A stretch of DNA of 64,000 bases, from assembly GCA_002439095.1 (NCBI GenBank), contig DJOT01000022.1:3586-67585 (forward strand), given 5' to 3'. The notes below the pieces were generated by a model. That model was not told the origin of the DNA. It did not search any database and worked only from the letters and a program-made list of their open reading frames with translations. Position numbers and translations under genes: made by a program. Each line of letters starts with the position of its first letter. Position 1 is the stretch's first letter. Below are positions 8,499-17,252 of the stretch, piece by piece. The DNA comes from Bacteroidales bacterium UBA6431. GTDB lineage: Bacteria; Bacteroidota; Bacteroidia; Bacteroidales; UBA932.

Positions 8499-9752
8499 AT
8501 GTATATAGCAAGAAATCAATACCTTGAGAGACTAAAATCAGCGAGGAAGAATGGCCTTATTAAGATTGTGACCGGCTTGCGAAGATGTGGAAAGTCGTAT
8601 CTGCTGTTCAAAATCTTCAGGAAGTTCCTGATCGAAGATGGGGTCAAGGAAGACCACATAATCGGAATCGCACTGGATGATCTGGACAATGCGGCTCTTC
8701 GTGATGGGAAAGTACTGCTCTCAAACATCAGAAGCCTATTGAAAGACAGTGACACTTATTATATCCTTCTTGACGAAGTTCAGCTCGTTGAAGGGTTCAC
8801 CGATGTCCTGAACAGCCTCCTGCACAACGAAAATGTAGATGTTTATGTCACCGGGAGCAACTCCCGCTTCCTTTCATCAGATATCGCTACAGACTTCCGT
8901 GGCAGGGGCTATGTCATCAATCTGCATCCACTCTCTTTTTCGGAATATGTCACAGCATTTGACGGCAGTATAGACGAAGCCTGGGAAGAGTATTACACTT
9001 ACGGAGGTCTTCCGCTTATCCTGTCTCTCGAAGGCGATACAGCAAAGAGCGAGTATCTCTCAGAACTCTACCACACCGTGTATCTTTCTGACATCAAGGA
9101 GCGACACGATATCAGACACGGCTCCGATTTTTCCGACCTTGCGTCCGTACTAGCATCGTCCATAGGCTCCCCAGCCAATCCATTGAAACTCGCCAACACA
9201 TTCAAGAGCACCAAGAAGTCAACTATCTCAAGCGCGACTGTCTCCAGATACATTGACTACCTATGCGATGCGTTCATAACAGAGAAGTCGGTCCGGTTCG
9301 ACCTCAAAGGCAAGCGATATATCGGTTCGCTGTCGAAATACTATTTCACCGACATCGGCATCTGCAACGCAATACTTGGATTCCGCCAGCAGGAGGAAAG
9401 CCATATTATGGAGAACATCATCTTTAACGAGCTTCGTATCAGAGGTTTCCGGGTTGATGTCGGCAATCTTGTTCAACGTACGACAGACAAACAAGGCAAG
9501 ACTGTCAGAAAATCTCTAGAAGTGGACTTTGTCGCAAACAGCGGTAACAACCGGTATTATATCCAGTCGGCTCTTGATATGCCGACCAGAGAGAAAGTCG
9601 AGCAGGAGACACGGTCTCTCCGTGAAATTGGAGACTCTTTCAAGAAAATCGTCATCGTGAAAGGCCGGATCAAACCAAGACGGGATGATTCCGGCATACT
9701 CACCATCGGCCTCTTCGATTTCTTATTACATCCCGAAAGTATTGATTTATAG
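8499..9752 (+). CDS. AAA-type ATPase with C-terminal nuclease-like domain (DUF4143 type), A3
   Basis: A 417-aa protein. Walker A is GLRRCGKS (26-33), Walker B ILLDEVQ (89-95), then GSNS sensor 1, a winged helix and a C-terminal core with LEVDFV (about 340) and YYIQSA, where the lysine of the nuclease ExK motif is missing. It is closely similar to A7 at 55287-56585. The next gene, an exonuclease VII-like membrane protein, starts 12 bp after its stop, so the pair is probably an operon. A TATATTCG -7-like box lies near 8446, but unlike the other ATPases I find only a weak CATAA direct repeat in the leader. Confidence 0.85.
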   Translation: MYIARNQYLERLKSARKNGLIKIVTGLRRCGKSYLLFKIFRKFLIEDGVKEDHIIGIALDDLDNAALRDGKVLLSNIRSLLKDSDTYYILLDEVQLVEGFTDVLNSLLHNENVDVYVTGSNSRFLSSDIATDFRGRGYVINLHPLSFSEYVTAFDGSIDEAWEEYYTYGGLPLILSLEGDTAKSEYLSELYHTVYLSDIKERHDIRHGSDFSDLASVLASSIGSPANPLKLANTFKSTKKSTISSATVSRYIDYLCDAFITEKSVRFDLKGKRYIGSLSKYYFTDIGICNAILGFRQQEESHIMENIIFNELRIRGFRVDVGNLVQRTTDKQGKTVRKSLEVDFVANSGNNRYYIQSALDMPTREKVEQETRSLREIGDSFKKIVIVKGRIKPRRDDSGILTIGLFDFLLHPESIDL

Positions 9753-9764
9753 CGCAGCAATTTG

Positions 9765-11153
9765 ATGGACGAGCAAAAACCCCATAGCGAGGGAGACATA
9801 ATCATCTTCCAGCCCTCCGAAATCTTCGGCATCTACTCCGACTTTCTTGCAAGGCAAGGAGGTAAAGTGGTGAGTGTCAGAGGAATATTCAAGCAGGGAG
9901 CAGGAAAATCTTACAGCGGCTATTTCTATGATGTCATTTGCGACCAGTATAGCGGTCAGGAACTCGGCATCAAGATTCCGGGGCCATTGAGAGACAACCT
10001 CACTGACGGCAATCTCGTGGATCTCGCCGGTGTGATTGAACGCAGGCTCAACCAGAAAGGATTCATCCAGCTCACGCTCGCCGTCACGCGTGCGGACATA
10101 GTCATGGAACAGACTCTCTCCGAGGATGACATGAAGCGGATCGAAATCCGCAACCGTAAAGCAGGGCAGGGATTCAAGAATGTCGACCTGATACTGGAAT
10201 CCAGACTGATGGCCGATGAACGCCCGCAGATAGCTCTGGTCTATGCCGAGACATCCATCACAGATGCAGACTTCAACGCCGGCAAAGAGGCGGCAGAGTC
10301 CAAGATCGACTTCGACGAGTTCCGGATCAATTTCGCGAAGCCCGATGAAGTCATCGCAAACCTCAAGGCCCTTGACAGCGACGAGTACGACGCCATCGCG
10401 TTGATCCGGGGCGGCGGCAGCGGCATCGAGCACCTGGACGATGTCAACATACTCGAGACGGTCAGCAACTTGTCCACCGCCCTGATATGCGCGGTCGGCC
10501 ATGCAGAAGATAAGCTTTTCATCAAATCCATCGCCGACAAGGTGCTCCCCACCCCGAATGGACTGGGCACCTATTTCAAGGACATGGTCGAGACCGTGGC
10601 GCAGAAAAGAAGCAAATCCAGAGAAGTGCTGGCCAAGCAGATAGAAGCCCAGTTCAAGAGTCAGATCGAAACTGCCAAAAAGCAGAACACCGAGTTGCAA
10701 ACTAAACTCGAACAGCTCACCAAGAGTTCGGAAGCATCCCAAAAACTACATAAAGACCAGATCGAGGCCGACAACAAACAGAATGCCGAACTCCAGAAGA
10801 AAATCGAGGAAATGAGCAAGAACTCCGAAGCCGGCAGAAAAGCCAACGAAGAACAGTTGTCCAGACTCAACGCCCAGTTGTCGGAGCTCCAGAAGACCAA
10901 CAAGCATCAGGGAGAGATGTTTGACGCGCAACTCAAAACCATGCAAGAGAACAATGGGGCGCTCCAGCAATCCATCAACTCCCTGAACGCCAAGAATTCA
11001 AGTTACTCCGAGATGCTGGCCGATTCCAGAAAGCGCTGTACCCAACTCGAAGCCGAATTGACACAGGCAAACAGCAAAAAGAGCAACAACAGCATCCTGA
11101 TAATAGCCGCACTGCTCATCATAGCATTGCTTATCGCACTTATTCTCAAATAG
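9765..11153 (+). CDS. Exonuclease VII large-subunit-like protein with coiled coil and C-terminal membrane anchor
   Basis: A 462-aa protein. Residues about 28-115 form an OB-fold-like segment as in XseA. The catalytic-core signature follows: ALIRGGGSGIEHLDD, then ICAVGHAEDKLFIKSIADK and LPTPNGLG, which parallel the XseA RGGGS, AVGHETD and TPS motifs. From about 280 to 435 it is a long heptad-rich coiled coil, and the last 20 residues are a hydrophobic helix. Canonical XseA is cytosolic, slightly shorter and paired with XseB; no xseB is seen here. Start set at ATG 9765 (TTG 9762 is possible). Position 12 bp after ATPase A3 suggests joint action, perhaps membrane-tethered DNA degradation. That role is inferred. 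Confidence 0.75.
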   Translation: MDEQKPHSEGDIIIFQPSEIFGIYSDFLARQGGKVVSVRGIFKQGAGKSYSGYFYDVICDQYSGQELGIKIPGPLRDNLTDGNLVDLAGVIERRLNQKGFIQLTLAVTRADIVMEQTLSEDDMKRIEIRNRKAGQGFKNVDLILESRLMADERPQIALVYAETSITDADFNAGKEAAESKIDFDEFRINFAKPDEVIANLKALDSDEYDAIALIRGGGSGIEHLDDVNILETVSNLSTALICAVGHAEDKLFIKSIADKVLPTPNGLGTYFKDMVETVAQKRSKSREVLAKQIEAQFKSQIETAKKQNTELQTKLEQLTKSSEASQKLHKDQIEADNKQNAELQKKIEEMSKNSEAGRKANEEQLSRLNAQLSELQKTNKHQGEMFDAQLKTMQENNGALQQSINSLNAKNSSYSEMLADSRKRCTQLEAELTQANSKKSNNSILIIAALLIIALLIALILK

Positions 11154-11279
11154 CCAACAATGCAATTAAAAAACATCTTTGAGCATTTGGCCCCAAAGCC
11201 AATATAACGAAACTTCATAGATGACACTTGTGAATGCAGAAAACATGTAAATTTGTTATCCGTAGTTGACGAATAATTG

Positions 11280-12386
11280 ATGCGTATGAAAGAGAAACTA
11301 TCCACACAGTATAATGATGCAGTCAAGCAGATAAAAACCGCCATTTTGCAGAGTCAGGCGAAAGCCTTGAAAGGTGTGAATCAGGAGCAACTGGCTTTGT
11401 ACTATGGCATCGGGCGGTTCATATCATACAATAGCCGCGAGGGTTCCTGGGGCAAGGGAGCCATTGCGACAATCAGCGAACAGTTGCGCCGTGAGATACC
11501 AGGGCTGAGAGGATTCTCCCCATCAAACCTTAAGTCGATGCGGGCTTTCTATGAAGAATGGGAGTCTCTTGAGGCAAATTCGCCAGTTGCGACTGGCGAA
11601 TTGCAGGTTGCTGATTCTGAAGATAATAAAATTCGGCAGTTACAACTGGCGAATTTCCCGTGGATTGCTTTCTTGAGTATAGGTTTTACCCATCATTGTA
11701 TGATTATCACTAAGGTGAAGGATGTCGAGGAACGTAAATTCTACATCCAGCTTTGTGCTGATCTCAGCCTGTCCGTTGATGCTCTGGAGCGAAAAATTTC
11801 CGAGGATGCCTATCATAACCAAGGCAAAATGCCCAATAATTTTGGCGTGACAATTCCAGACTATAAGCGAGCATTTCAAGCTATTCAGATGTTCAAGGAT
11901 GAATACTTGCTGGACTACATCAATGTCGAGCAGTTGGGCGAAAGGGACGAGGACATTGACGAACGTGTGGTAGAGAACGAGATAGTCCATAATATCAAGA
12001 ACTTTATCATGACCTTCGGGCGTGGCTTCTCGTACCTTGGCAATCAGGTCCATTACGATAAACTTGGACACGACCATTGGGTGGATCTTCTATTCTTTAA
12101 TCGAGTCCTGAGGTCGCTGGTTGTCATTGAACTTAAGAAAGGTTCTTTCAAGCCGGCATACCTCGGTCAACTTGCAGCCTATCTCCGTGTCCTTGATGAT
12201 GAAGAACGTATTGAAGGAGAAAACCGATCCGTCGGAATCGTCCTTTGCAAGGATGCAGACCGCGCTTATGTTGAGTATGTCCTTCAAGATTACACCAAAC
12301 CGATGGGGGTTGCTACCTACAAGTCAAGTCAAGAACAACTGAAAGAAGTTCTGCCGGACGAGGAGGAGATGAAGAAACTCCTCTAA
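11280..12386 (+). CDS. DUF1016 / YhcG-type PD-(D/E)XK nuclease
   Basis: A 368-aa protein. The N-terminal DUF1016_N helical domain is clear (LYYGIGRFISYNS, then WGKGAI and GFSPSNLKSMRAFYEEW). The C-terminal PD-(D/E)XK domain carries WVDLLFFN and VVIELKKG (about 267-289), giving D and ExK residues. The family occurs often near restriction and mobile genes and is thought to cut DNA, but specificity is unknown. Start at ATG 11280 (ATG 11286 also possible). A -7 box TAAATTTG lies near 11248. The 5' end and upstream 70 bp recur as a remnant at 15775-15895. Confidence 0.85.
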   Translation: MRMKEKLSTQYNDAVKQIKTAILQSQAKALKGVNQEQLALYYGIGRFISYNSREGSWGKGAIATISEQLRREIPGLRGFSPSNLKSMRAFYEEWESLEANSPVATGELQVADSEDNKIRQLQLANFPWIAFLSIGFTHHCMIITKVKDVEERKFYIQLCADLSLSVDALERKISEDAYHNQGKMPNNFGVTIPDYKRAFQAIQMFKDEYLLDYINVEQLGERDEDIDERVVENEIVHNIKNFIMTFGRGFSYLGNQVHYDKLGHDHWVDLLFFNRVLRSLVVIELKKGSFKPAYLGQLAAYLRVLDDEERIEGENRSVGIVLCKDADRAYVEYVLQDYTKPMGVATYKSSQEQLKEVLPDEEEMKKLL

Positions 12387-12458
12387 TGTAAGTGCCTCGC
12401 CGAACAGCAGGCCATCAGCATAAAACCGACCAAGCCTGACAAATAAGAACACAACATA

Positions 12459-13583
12459 ATGCAAACAAACAACGCCCTCCTCTCCTTGCTCATAGCGGCA
12501 ACCACCTTGGCGGCCTGCCGACCATCCGCCGGGGCAGGCAATGAAGCCCCGGTGAACCAGACGACAGCCGGGACAACAACGGCAACCGTGCAGACAGCAC
12601 CAGAGACAACGCGAACCGGCCACAACTCGATGCTCTACTGCCCGACTCCCATCCCAGACCTGATCGAATACAACTCCGACAGCTGCAATGTATCCATTAT
12701 ACGGAAGCCCGTCAACTTCGGCAAGGGACTTGGTGACGGGGAGCTCATCATCAGCTTCGAACACGACGGGCCGCACTTCATCGTCAAGCTTAACGGCAGA
12801 AAAGTGCTGGACGAGCCCCGTGGCAACGCCGAGTCCACGCTCGCGGCATACGACTTCGACGGGGACGGGCGGAAAGAGGTCTTCTACTAGAACGGGGACG
12901 AGTTCAGCCTGACCGTGTACGGGTTCAAGGGCAGGAAACTGGAAGAACTCGGCTTTGTCACATGCAACAACGGGCTCATCATCACCGATGACGGGCTGTG
13001 CGCATCAAGGTACGGTTCGCAAGGCCTGTGCGACATGTTCAGAATCAAGGACGGGAAGATGGAAATCTCCAAAGACGAAGACATAGACCCGTTGCTGTTC
13101 TCATCCGATGATTTCAGGAATCTCCGTTACTCCTTCGAAGACACAAGCAAGGAGGACAGGCTGCCGAATCCGATGTTCGACTCTGACATATACATAATGC
13201 CAGAGAGCCTGTACGGCAGCCACGCTCTCAACGTGGACCTCAACAACGACGGCAAACAGGAACAACTGTACCTGGGAGACGATGCACACGGCTACATCTA
13301 CCTGAGGTTGCAGATTCCGGGCAGCAGGACGTCACATAGCCTTATAGCTTTGATGGATCACGATGACACCATCGCATTCAGCACCGGCGAATACGACCTC
13401 AGATTCAAGGACAAAGTCCAGCTTTCCGCCAGAGACACGGACGGGGACGGCATGCTTGAAGTCATCGTCACTGCCGGGTCACACGAGAAGAACTCAAACT
13501 ACATCTTCAAATATTCCCCCGAAAAAGAGGAAAGGGTCACGCTCATTGACAAGTATTTTGTCACACATCCCGACACATTATAG
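12459..13583 (+). pseudogene. FG-GAP/VCBS-like lipoprotein, copy 2 of 3, interrupted by an in-frame TAG
   Basis: One frame of 374 codons is broken by TAG at 12888-12890 (FY-stop-NGDEFSLTVYG) and continues without shift to TAG at 13581-13583. The N-terminus is a lipoprotein signal with lipobox LAAC. The body has calcium-loop-like repeats: DFDGDGRKEV, DLNNDGKQEQ and DTDGDGMLEV, as in FG-GAP/VCBS surface proteins. Only a 23-residue leader plus about 120 residues would be made without readthrough. Internal ATG 12915 could restart translation but would give an unexported product. Neighbouring genes use TAG as a true stop, so this is most simply a nonsense mutation. Confidence 0.75.
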
Positions 13584-13614
13584 TCTTTTGTAACAACGGC
13601 ATCTGCGACAACTG

Positions 13615-13659
13615 TCAATAATTCATCCGGATCCACTCCGAAAGGAAATAATCGTAGAT
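13615..13659 (-). pseudogene. 3' fragment of an A2-type ATPase gene
   Basis: On the minus strand this encodes IYDYFLSEWIRMNY and a TGA stop, identical to the C-terminus of ATPase A2 (2353-2397). It abuts the 3' end of ATPase A4, which suggests A4 replaced an A2-type gene by recombination downstream of a shared tail. Confidence 0.75.
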
Positions 13660-13664
13660 ACGAA

Positions 13665-14939
13665 CTATGGTCTAAGGCAGCCGAGCGGCACGACATACAC
13701 TCCATCTGTCCGTTTATAGGCAAAATCCCCAACACCTGTCAGCACCATGCAGAAAGCAGGCATTTTCATCTTGGTAGTATCTATGATATTGGAAAGTGCC
13801 ATCAATGTTTTCGCACCGTCATCAATCAACTTTTCACCACCCAGTTTTATTTCAATAAGGCCATACGAACCATTACGCAGATGTATCACAGCATCACATT
13901 CCAACCCGTTCTTGTCTCTATAATGATAAACCGAACCATCCAAAGCATCCGCATAAACCCGAAGGTCTCTGACACACATTGTCTCAAAAAACAGCCCGAA
14001 TGTATTCAAGTCATTAATCAGATCATTGGGACCAAGGCCAAGGGCGGCAACCCCCACTGAAGGGTCTACATAATATCTTGTATCCGATGTGCGGACAGCT
14101 GTTCTGCTTCTCAAATTGGGATTCCACGCCGGCATATCCTCTATTACAAATATATTTCTCAAGGCATTCAGGTATGAATCTATCGTTTCATCACTGACAT
14201 CTTCCGGTTCATTTATTGATATGTCGGCAAGAATTGTGGCGATACTTGCTTGAGAGCCTTGATGTCTAGCATAGGAACGCATAATCCTCTTTGCCCGCTC
14301 CGCATCCCGTTTCACATTGTCGACTCGTGATATGTCACTATTCGTAATAGCTTTATAATACTCTGTCGCCTGCAGCAGTGCAGCCTTTTCGGTTTTCTTC
14401 TGCAAAGCCTTTGGCCATCCTCCACGGCAAACGACAAATGCAAGCATCGGCAATGTGAGTCTATTCATTGCTCCTATTTTATCTGGCTGATGGAACAAAT
14501 CCGACAAGCTTATCTCACCGTTAGAATCTCCTGATTCCCACAGGCTCATAGGACGCATGGTAAGCCAACCATATCTTCCAGTACCTGTATGATGAATTCT
14601 CTTGGCATCAACAGGTACTGCTGAACCTGTGAGCATGAATTGTCCATCTCCATCCCGATGGTCCACCTCAAACCGAACAGCATCCCAAAATTGAGGGATT
14701 TCCTGCCATTCGTCAATCAAACGAGGTGTTTTCCCTTCGAGCAAAAACCTTATATCAGTTTGAGCCATCTGCCTATATTGCTGCCATTTGGTAGGATCAT
14801 CCATGTAGATGACACTTTTGGCCTGCTGCTCGGCCGTCGTTGTCTTGCCGCAAGCTTTAGGGCCCTCTATCAATACGGCACCCATCGCCTCCAATTTTTC
14901 ACGCAGAAGTTGGTCAGCTATTCGATTCTTATATTCCAT
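13665..14939 (-). CDS. AAA-type ATPase with PD-(D/E)XK-like domain (DUF4143 type), A4
   Basis: A 424-aa paralogue of A1 along its whole length. Walker A is GPKACGKTT (26-34), Walker B RLIDEWQE, and the C-terminal core has ECDAVIHLRNGSYGLIEIKLG with D and ExK in place. The two proteins differ mainly in the middle region. Start set at 14939 by alignment with A1; an ATG at 15041 would lie inside the 23-bp repeats. A -7-like box TATCTTTG lies about 20 nt upstream of the start. Confidence 0.85.
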   Translation of the reverse strand: MEYKNRIADQLLREKLEAMGAVLIEGPKACGKTTTAEQQAKSVIYMDDPTKWQQYRQMAQTDIRFLLEGKTPRLIDEWQEIPQFWDAVRFEVDHRDGDGQFMLTGSAVPVDAKRIHHTGTGRYGWLTMRPMSLWESGDSNGEISLSDLFHQPDKIGAMNRLTLPMLAFVVCRGGWPKALQKKTEKAALLQATEYYKAITNSDISRVDNVKRDAERAKRIMRSYARHQGSQASIATILADISINEPEDVSDETIDSYLNALRNIFVIEDMPAWNPNLRSRTAVRTSDTRYYVDPSVGVAALGLGPNDLINDLNTFGLFFETMCVRDLRVYADALDGSVYHYRDKNGLECDAVIHLRNGSYGLIEIKLGGEKLIDDGAKTLMALSNIIDTTKMKMPAFCMVLTGVGDFAYKRTDGVYVVPLGCLRP

Positions 14940-15070
14940 ACTTTGTGTCTTTTTACAAAGATAACTTATTACTTTATCAATCAGAATGATTCCACAATCA
15001 TATTTGGAAATTTGGCGCAAATTTATTTGGAAATTCGGCATTTACATATTCCGGCCCATGGTCGGCCAGT
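14940..15070 (-). promoter_or_regulatory. A4 promoter region with three 23-bp repeats, two with a changed core
   Basis: Units begin at 15002, 15025 and 15048, exactly 23 bp apart as at A1. The first two begin ATTTGGAAATT, while the third begins ATTCCGGC, the core seen in all three A1 units. The flanking AAATTT of each unit is kept. The -7 box is TATCTTTG on the minus strand near 14960. The IS21 remnant starts at the end of unit 3. Confidence 0.55.
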
Positions 15071-15500
15071 AAATCCAGCCTAAGGAGGCCAAAATGATGC
15101 TCGTCCACCTATAAAAAAGATAGGTAAAATGAGCAAAAACCACCCAAAATCGCCGCCGGCGTCCCCTTTTTCCGGAGCAATGTCGGCCAATCACAAAACT
15201 CAAAGATCTGGACACCAATCGTTTCCGGAGCATTGTCCGCCACCCTTATGTCGAATCGTCTAACTTTGCCTCAAACAATACAGGCAAAGCAACATGTCAG
15301 GAACAATCATTGACATGAGCAAGATCAAGCAGTTACTTCAGATGAAGAGGGCCGGGGCATCGAACAGGCAGATCGCCAGAGATCTGGGGATGAGCCAAGA
15401 CAAGGCGAATGAATATGTAAAACGCGCGGAGAGCGATCCCCTCGGCATCGATGGACTATTGGAACTTGACGACCCGGTGCTGGAGAAGCGTTTCCACCGA
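15060..15500 (+). mobile_element. IS21-family left-end remnant with truncated istA
   Basis: The left part has imperfect repeated end motifs (TTTCCGGAGCAATGTCGGCC near 15169 and TTTCCGGAGCATTGTCCGCC near 15221), the multiple terminal repeats typical of IS21 ends. An istA-like frame starts at 15294: MSKIKQLLQMKRAGASNRQI, then ARDLGMSQDKANEYVKRA, the helix-turn-helix start of IS21 transposases. Homology stops after about 69 residues (EKRFHR); the catalytic domain, istB and the right end are absent, so it is dead. Confidence 0.75.
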
Positions 15501-15584
15501 TATGCCATGTCTATGTCTACTCCACTTGTACGGAGCAGAACATACGTTGACAACGGTATGTGCTATGGAGACACGTGCTGTTTA

Positions 15585-15691
15585 GGTTAGAGCAAATTCT
15601 TGCGGTTATGCTATAACCCATCCGCGGAACGTGCCTAAAACGGGCTTTTGATGCCTAGGTTATAGCTTAGTTCCACAGATTGTCTCTAACC
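15585..15691. repeat. Pair 1 of a 34-bp palindrome-like element
   Basis: Two 34-bp elements, 15585-15618 and 15658-15691, are separated by exactly 39 bp. Read in one orientation each is GGTTATAGC, 17 variable bases, CTCTAACC; the first is inverted relative to the second. The ends form an imperfect hairpin with a conserved mismatch at position 6. The same layout recurs at 17245-17351. No ORF explains it. Confidence 0.7.
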
Positions 15692-15706
15692 TGAATTGCC
15701 CATCTC

Positions 15707-15757
15707 CGAAATAAACTCACAACCATCACCATCAAAGTCTACGGCCGATCTAGAGAA
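15707..15757 (+). pseudogene. Second fragment of fimbrillin-like gene 3' end
   Basis: Encodes RNKLTTITIKVYGRS, matching RNKLTTITVKVSDRS of the gene at 1-834 and the fragment at 2303. It lies directly after the 34-bp elements and before a DUF1016 remnant. Confidence 0.6.
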
Positions 15758-15774
15758 AGCAATCTTATCATGTA

Positions 15775-15895
15775 ATGAAACTCATAGATAACGCTTGGGG
15801 ATGTAAAAAATGTGTACCTTTATTATCCTTAGTTGACGAATGTTGATGCATATGAAAGCGAAACTCTCTACACAGTAATGATGCGTCAAGCAGAT
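15775..15895 (+). pseudogene. DUF1016 upstream region and 5' end, remnant
   Basis: Aligns with 11205-11335: the leader around TAGTTGACGAAT, the start (ATGCATATGAAAGCGAAACT) and the CACAGT...AATGATGC...GTCAAGCAGATAA segment. A 1-2 nt loss shifts the frame, and the remaining about 1 kb of the nuclease gene is deleted, joining directly to the lipoprotein copy at 15910. The -7 box has drifted to TACCTTTA. Confidence 0.7.
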
Positions 15896-15909
15896 AAGAA
15901 CACAAAATA

Positions 15910-16616
15910 ATGCAATTAAACAACGCCCTCCTCTCCTTGCTCCTAGCGGCAACCACCTTGGCGGCCTGCCGCCCGTCCGTCGGGGCAGGAAACTGGAAGA
16001 ACTCGGCTTTGTCACATGCAACAACGGGCTCATCATCACCGATGACGGCCTGTGCGCATCAAGGTATGGTTCGCAAGGCCTGTGCGACATGTTCAGGATC
16101 AAGGACGGGAAGATGGAAATCTCCAAAGACGAAGACATAGACCCGTTGCTGTTCTCATCCGATGATTTCAGGAATCTCCGCTACTCCTTCGAAGACACAA
16201 GCAAGGGGGACAGACTGCCAGATCCGATGTTTGAATCTGACATATACATAATGCCCGAAAGTCCTTACGGCGACCACGCTCTCAATGTGGATCTCGACCA
16301 TGACGGCAGCCCGGAGCAACTGTACCTGGGAGACGATGCACATGGCTACATCTACCTAAGGTTGCAGATTCCGGGCAGCAGGACGTCACATAGCCTTATA
16401 GCTTTGATGGATCACGATGACACCGTCGCATTCCGCACCGGCGGATACGACCTCAGATTCAAGGACAAAGTTCAACTTTCCGCCAAAGACACAGACGAGG
16501 ACGGCATGCTCGAAGTCATCGTCACTGCCGGGTCACACGAGAAGAACTCAAACTACATCTTCAAATACACCCGGGACGGGGAGCCAACACTCATCAAAAA
16601 GTATGTCCAGAACTGA
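15910..16616 (+). pseudogene. FG-GAP-like lipoprotein, copy 3 of 3, with out-of-frame internal deletion
   Basis: Same signal peptide as copy 2 (lipobox LAAC), then a jump at GGGCAGG (15982-15988) straight to sequence matching 12929 onward. In copy 2 the two GGGCAGG motifs lie 397 bp apart, so a microhomology deletion of 397 bp explains the join; 397 is not a multiple of three and the frame is lost after about 27 residues. The 3' part (16089-16616) keeps an open frame with DLDHDGSPEQ and DTDEDGMLEV and is about 90% identical to copy 2. Confidence 0.75.
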
Positions 16617-16705
16617 AAGCAGATTCGTGCACACTTTTCAGTCCCTCACCGGAAACGGCCGGTTCCCGTACAGCACATAAGACCTTTAAAAGCAAACATT
16701 CGACA

Positions 16706-16736
16706 TTTGCGGGTCTCAATACATTGACTATTTTTG
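16706..16736 (+). promoter_or_regulatory. Promoter of DUF1810 gene
   Basis: TTTG (16706-16709), 19 bp, TATTTTTG (16729-16736): a full Bacteroidota promoter. It overlaps a TTG at 16734 that would otherwise be the start, so ATG 16746, about 9 nt beyond the box, is the likely start and the leader is very short. Confidence 0.6.
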
Positions 16737-16745
16737 CATGTTACC

Positions 16746-17252
16746 ATGAAACATACAGCATACACGGGAGGCGACATCGACACACCCGCCTGCAAAACCG
16801 GCGAGATCTTCGAGACGTACACGCCGGGGAAAACCTCAAACGAGGCCCTTGGCAGATTCATCGAGGCGCAGGAGCGCTTCCACACATACGAAACCGCCTT
16901 GCAGGAATTGCGCAACGGACGGAAAGAAAGTCACTGGATATGGTTCATATTCCCACAAATCAAGGGCCTGGGAAGATCCGGAATGTCGGAATACTACGGC
17001 ATAGACTCGCTGGACGAAGCCAGGCACTACCTTCAAGACCCGACCCTCGGCAGTAGACTACGTGAAGCCACGCTCGCAATGCTCGCCCACGAAGGCCGCA
17101 GTGCAGTGAGCATCCTCGGAGTGACGGACGCGCTCAAGTTCCGCTCCTAGATGACCCTCTTCGACCTTGTCTCCCCGGACGACATATTCGCCGAGGCCCT
17201 CCAACGTTTTTTCAACGGAAGCCGGTGCACATACACTATACTGAGGTTATAG
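16746..17252 (+). pseudogene. DUF1810 family protein interrupted by in-frame TAG
   Basis: The DUF1810 core is clear: RFIEAQERFHTYETALQEL, RNGRKESHWIWFIFPQIKGL, then ILGVTDALKFRS. TAG at 17148-17150 follows FRS, and the same frame continues MTLFDLVSPDDIFAEAL, QRFFNGSRC to a TAG at 17250, which is the normal DUF1810 C-terminus. About 30 C-terminal residues are cut off. The N-terminus carries an extra GEIFETYTPGKTSN leader also seen, in a variant, at 18760-18800. Function of DUF1810 is unknown. Element 3 of the 34-bp repeat begins inside the last codons. Confidence 0.75.

Noticed and set aside
9747..10742. 331-codon leftward frame over the exonuclease VII-like gene
   Set aside because: Antisense shadow; the forward frame has the XseA motifs, coiled coil and membrane helix.
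12888..17150. TAG reassigned to an amino acid
   Set aside because: Many intact neighbours (for example 8103, 9752, 11153) end in TAG, so TAG is a working stop in this genome.
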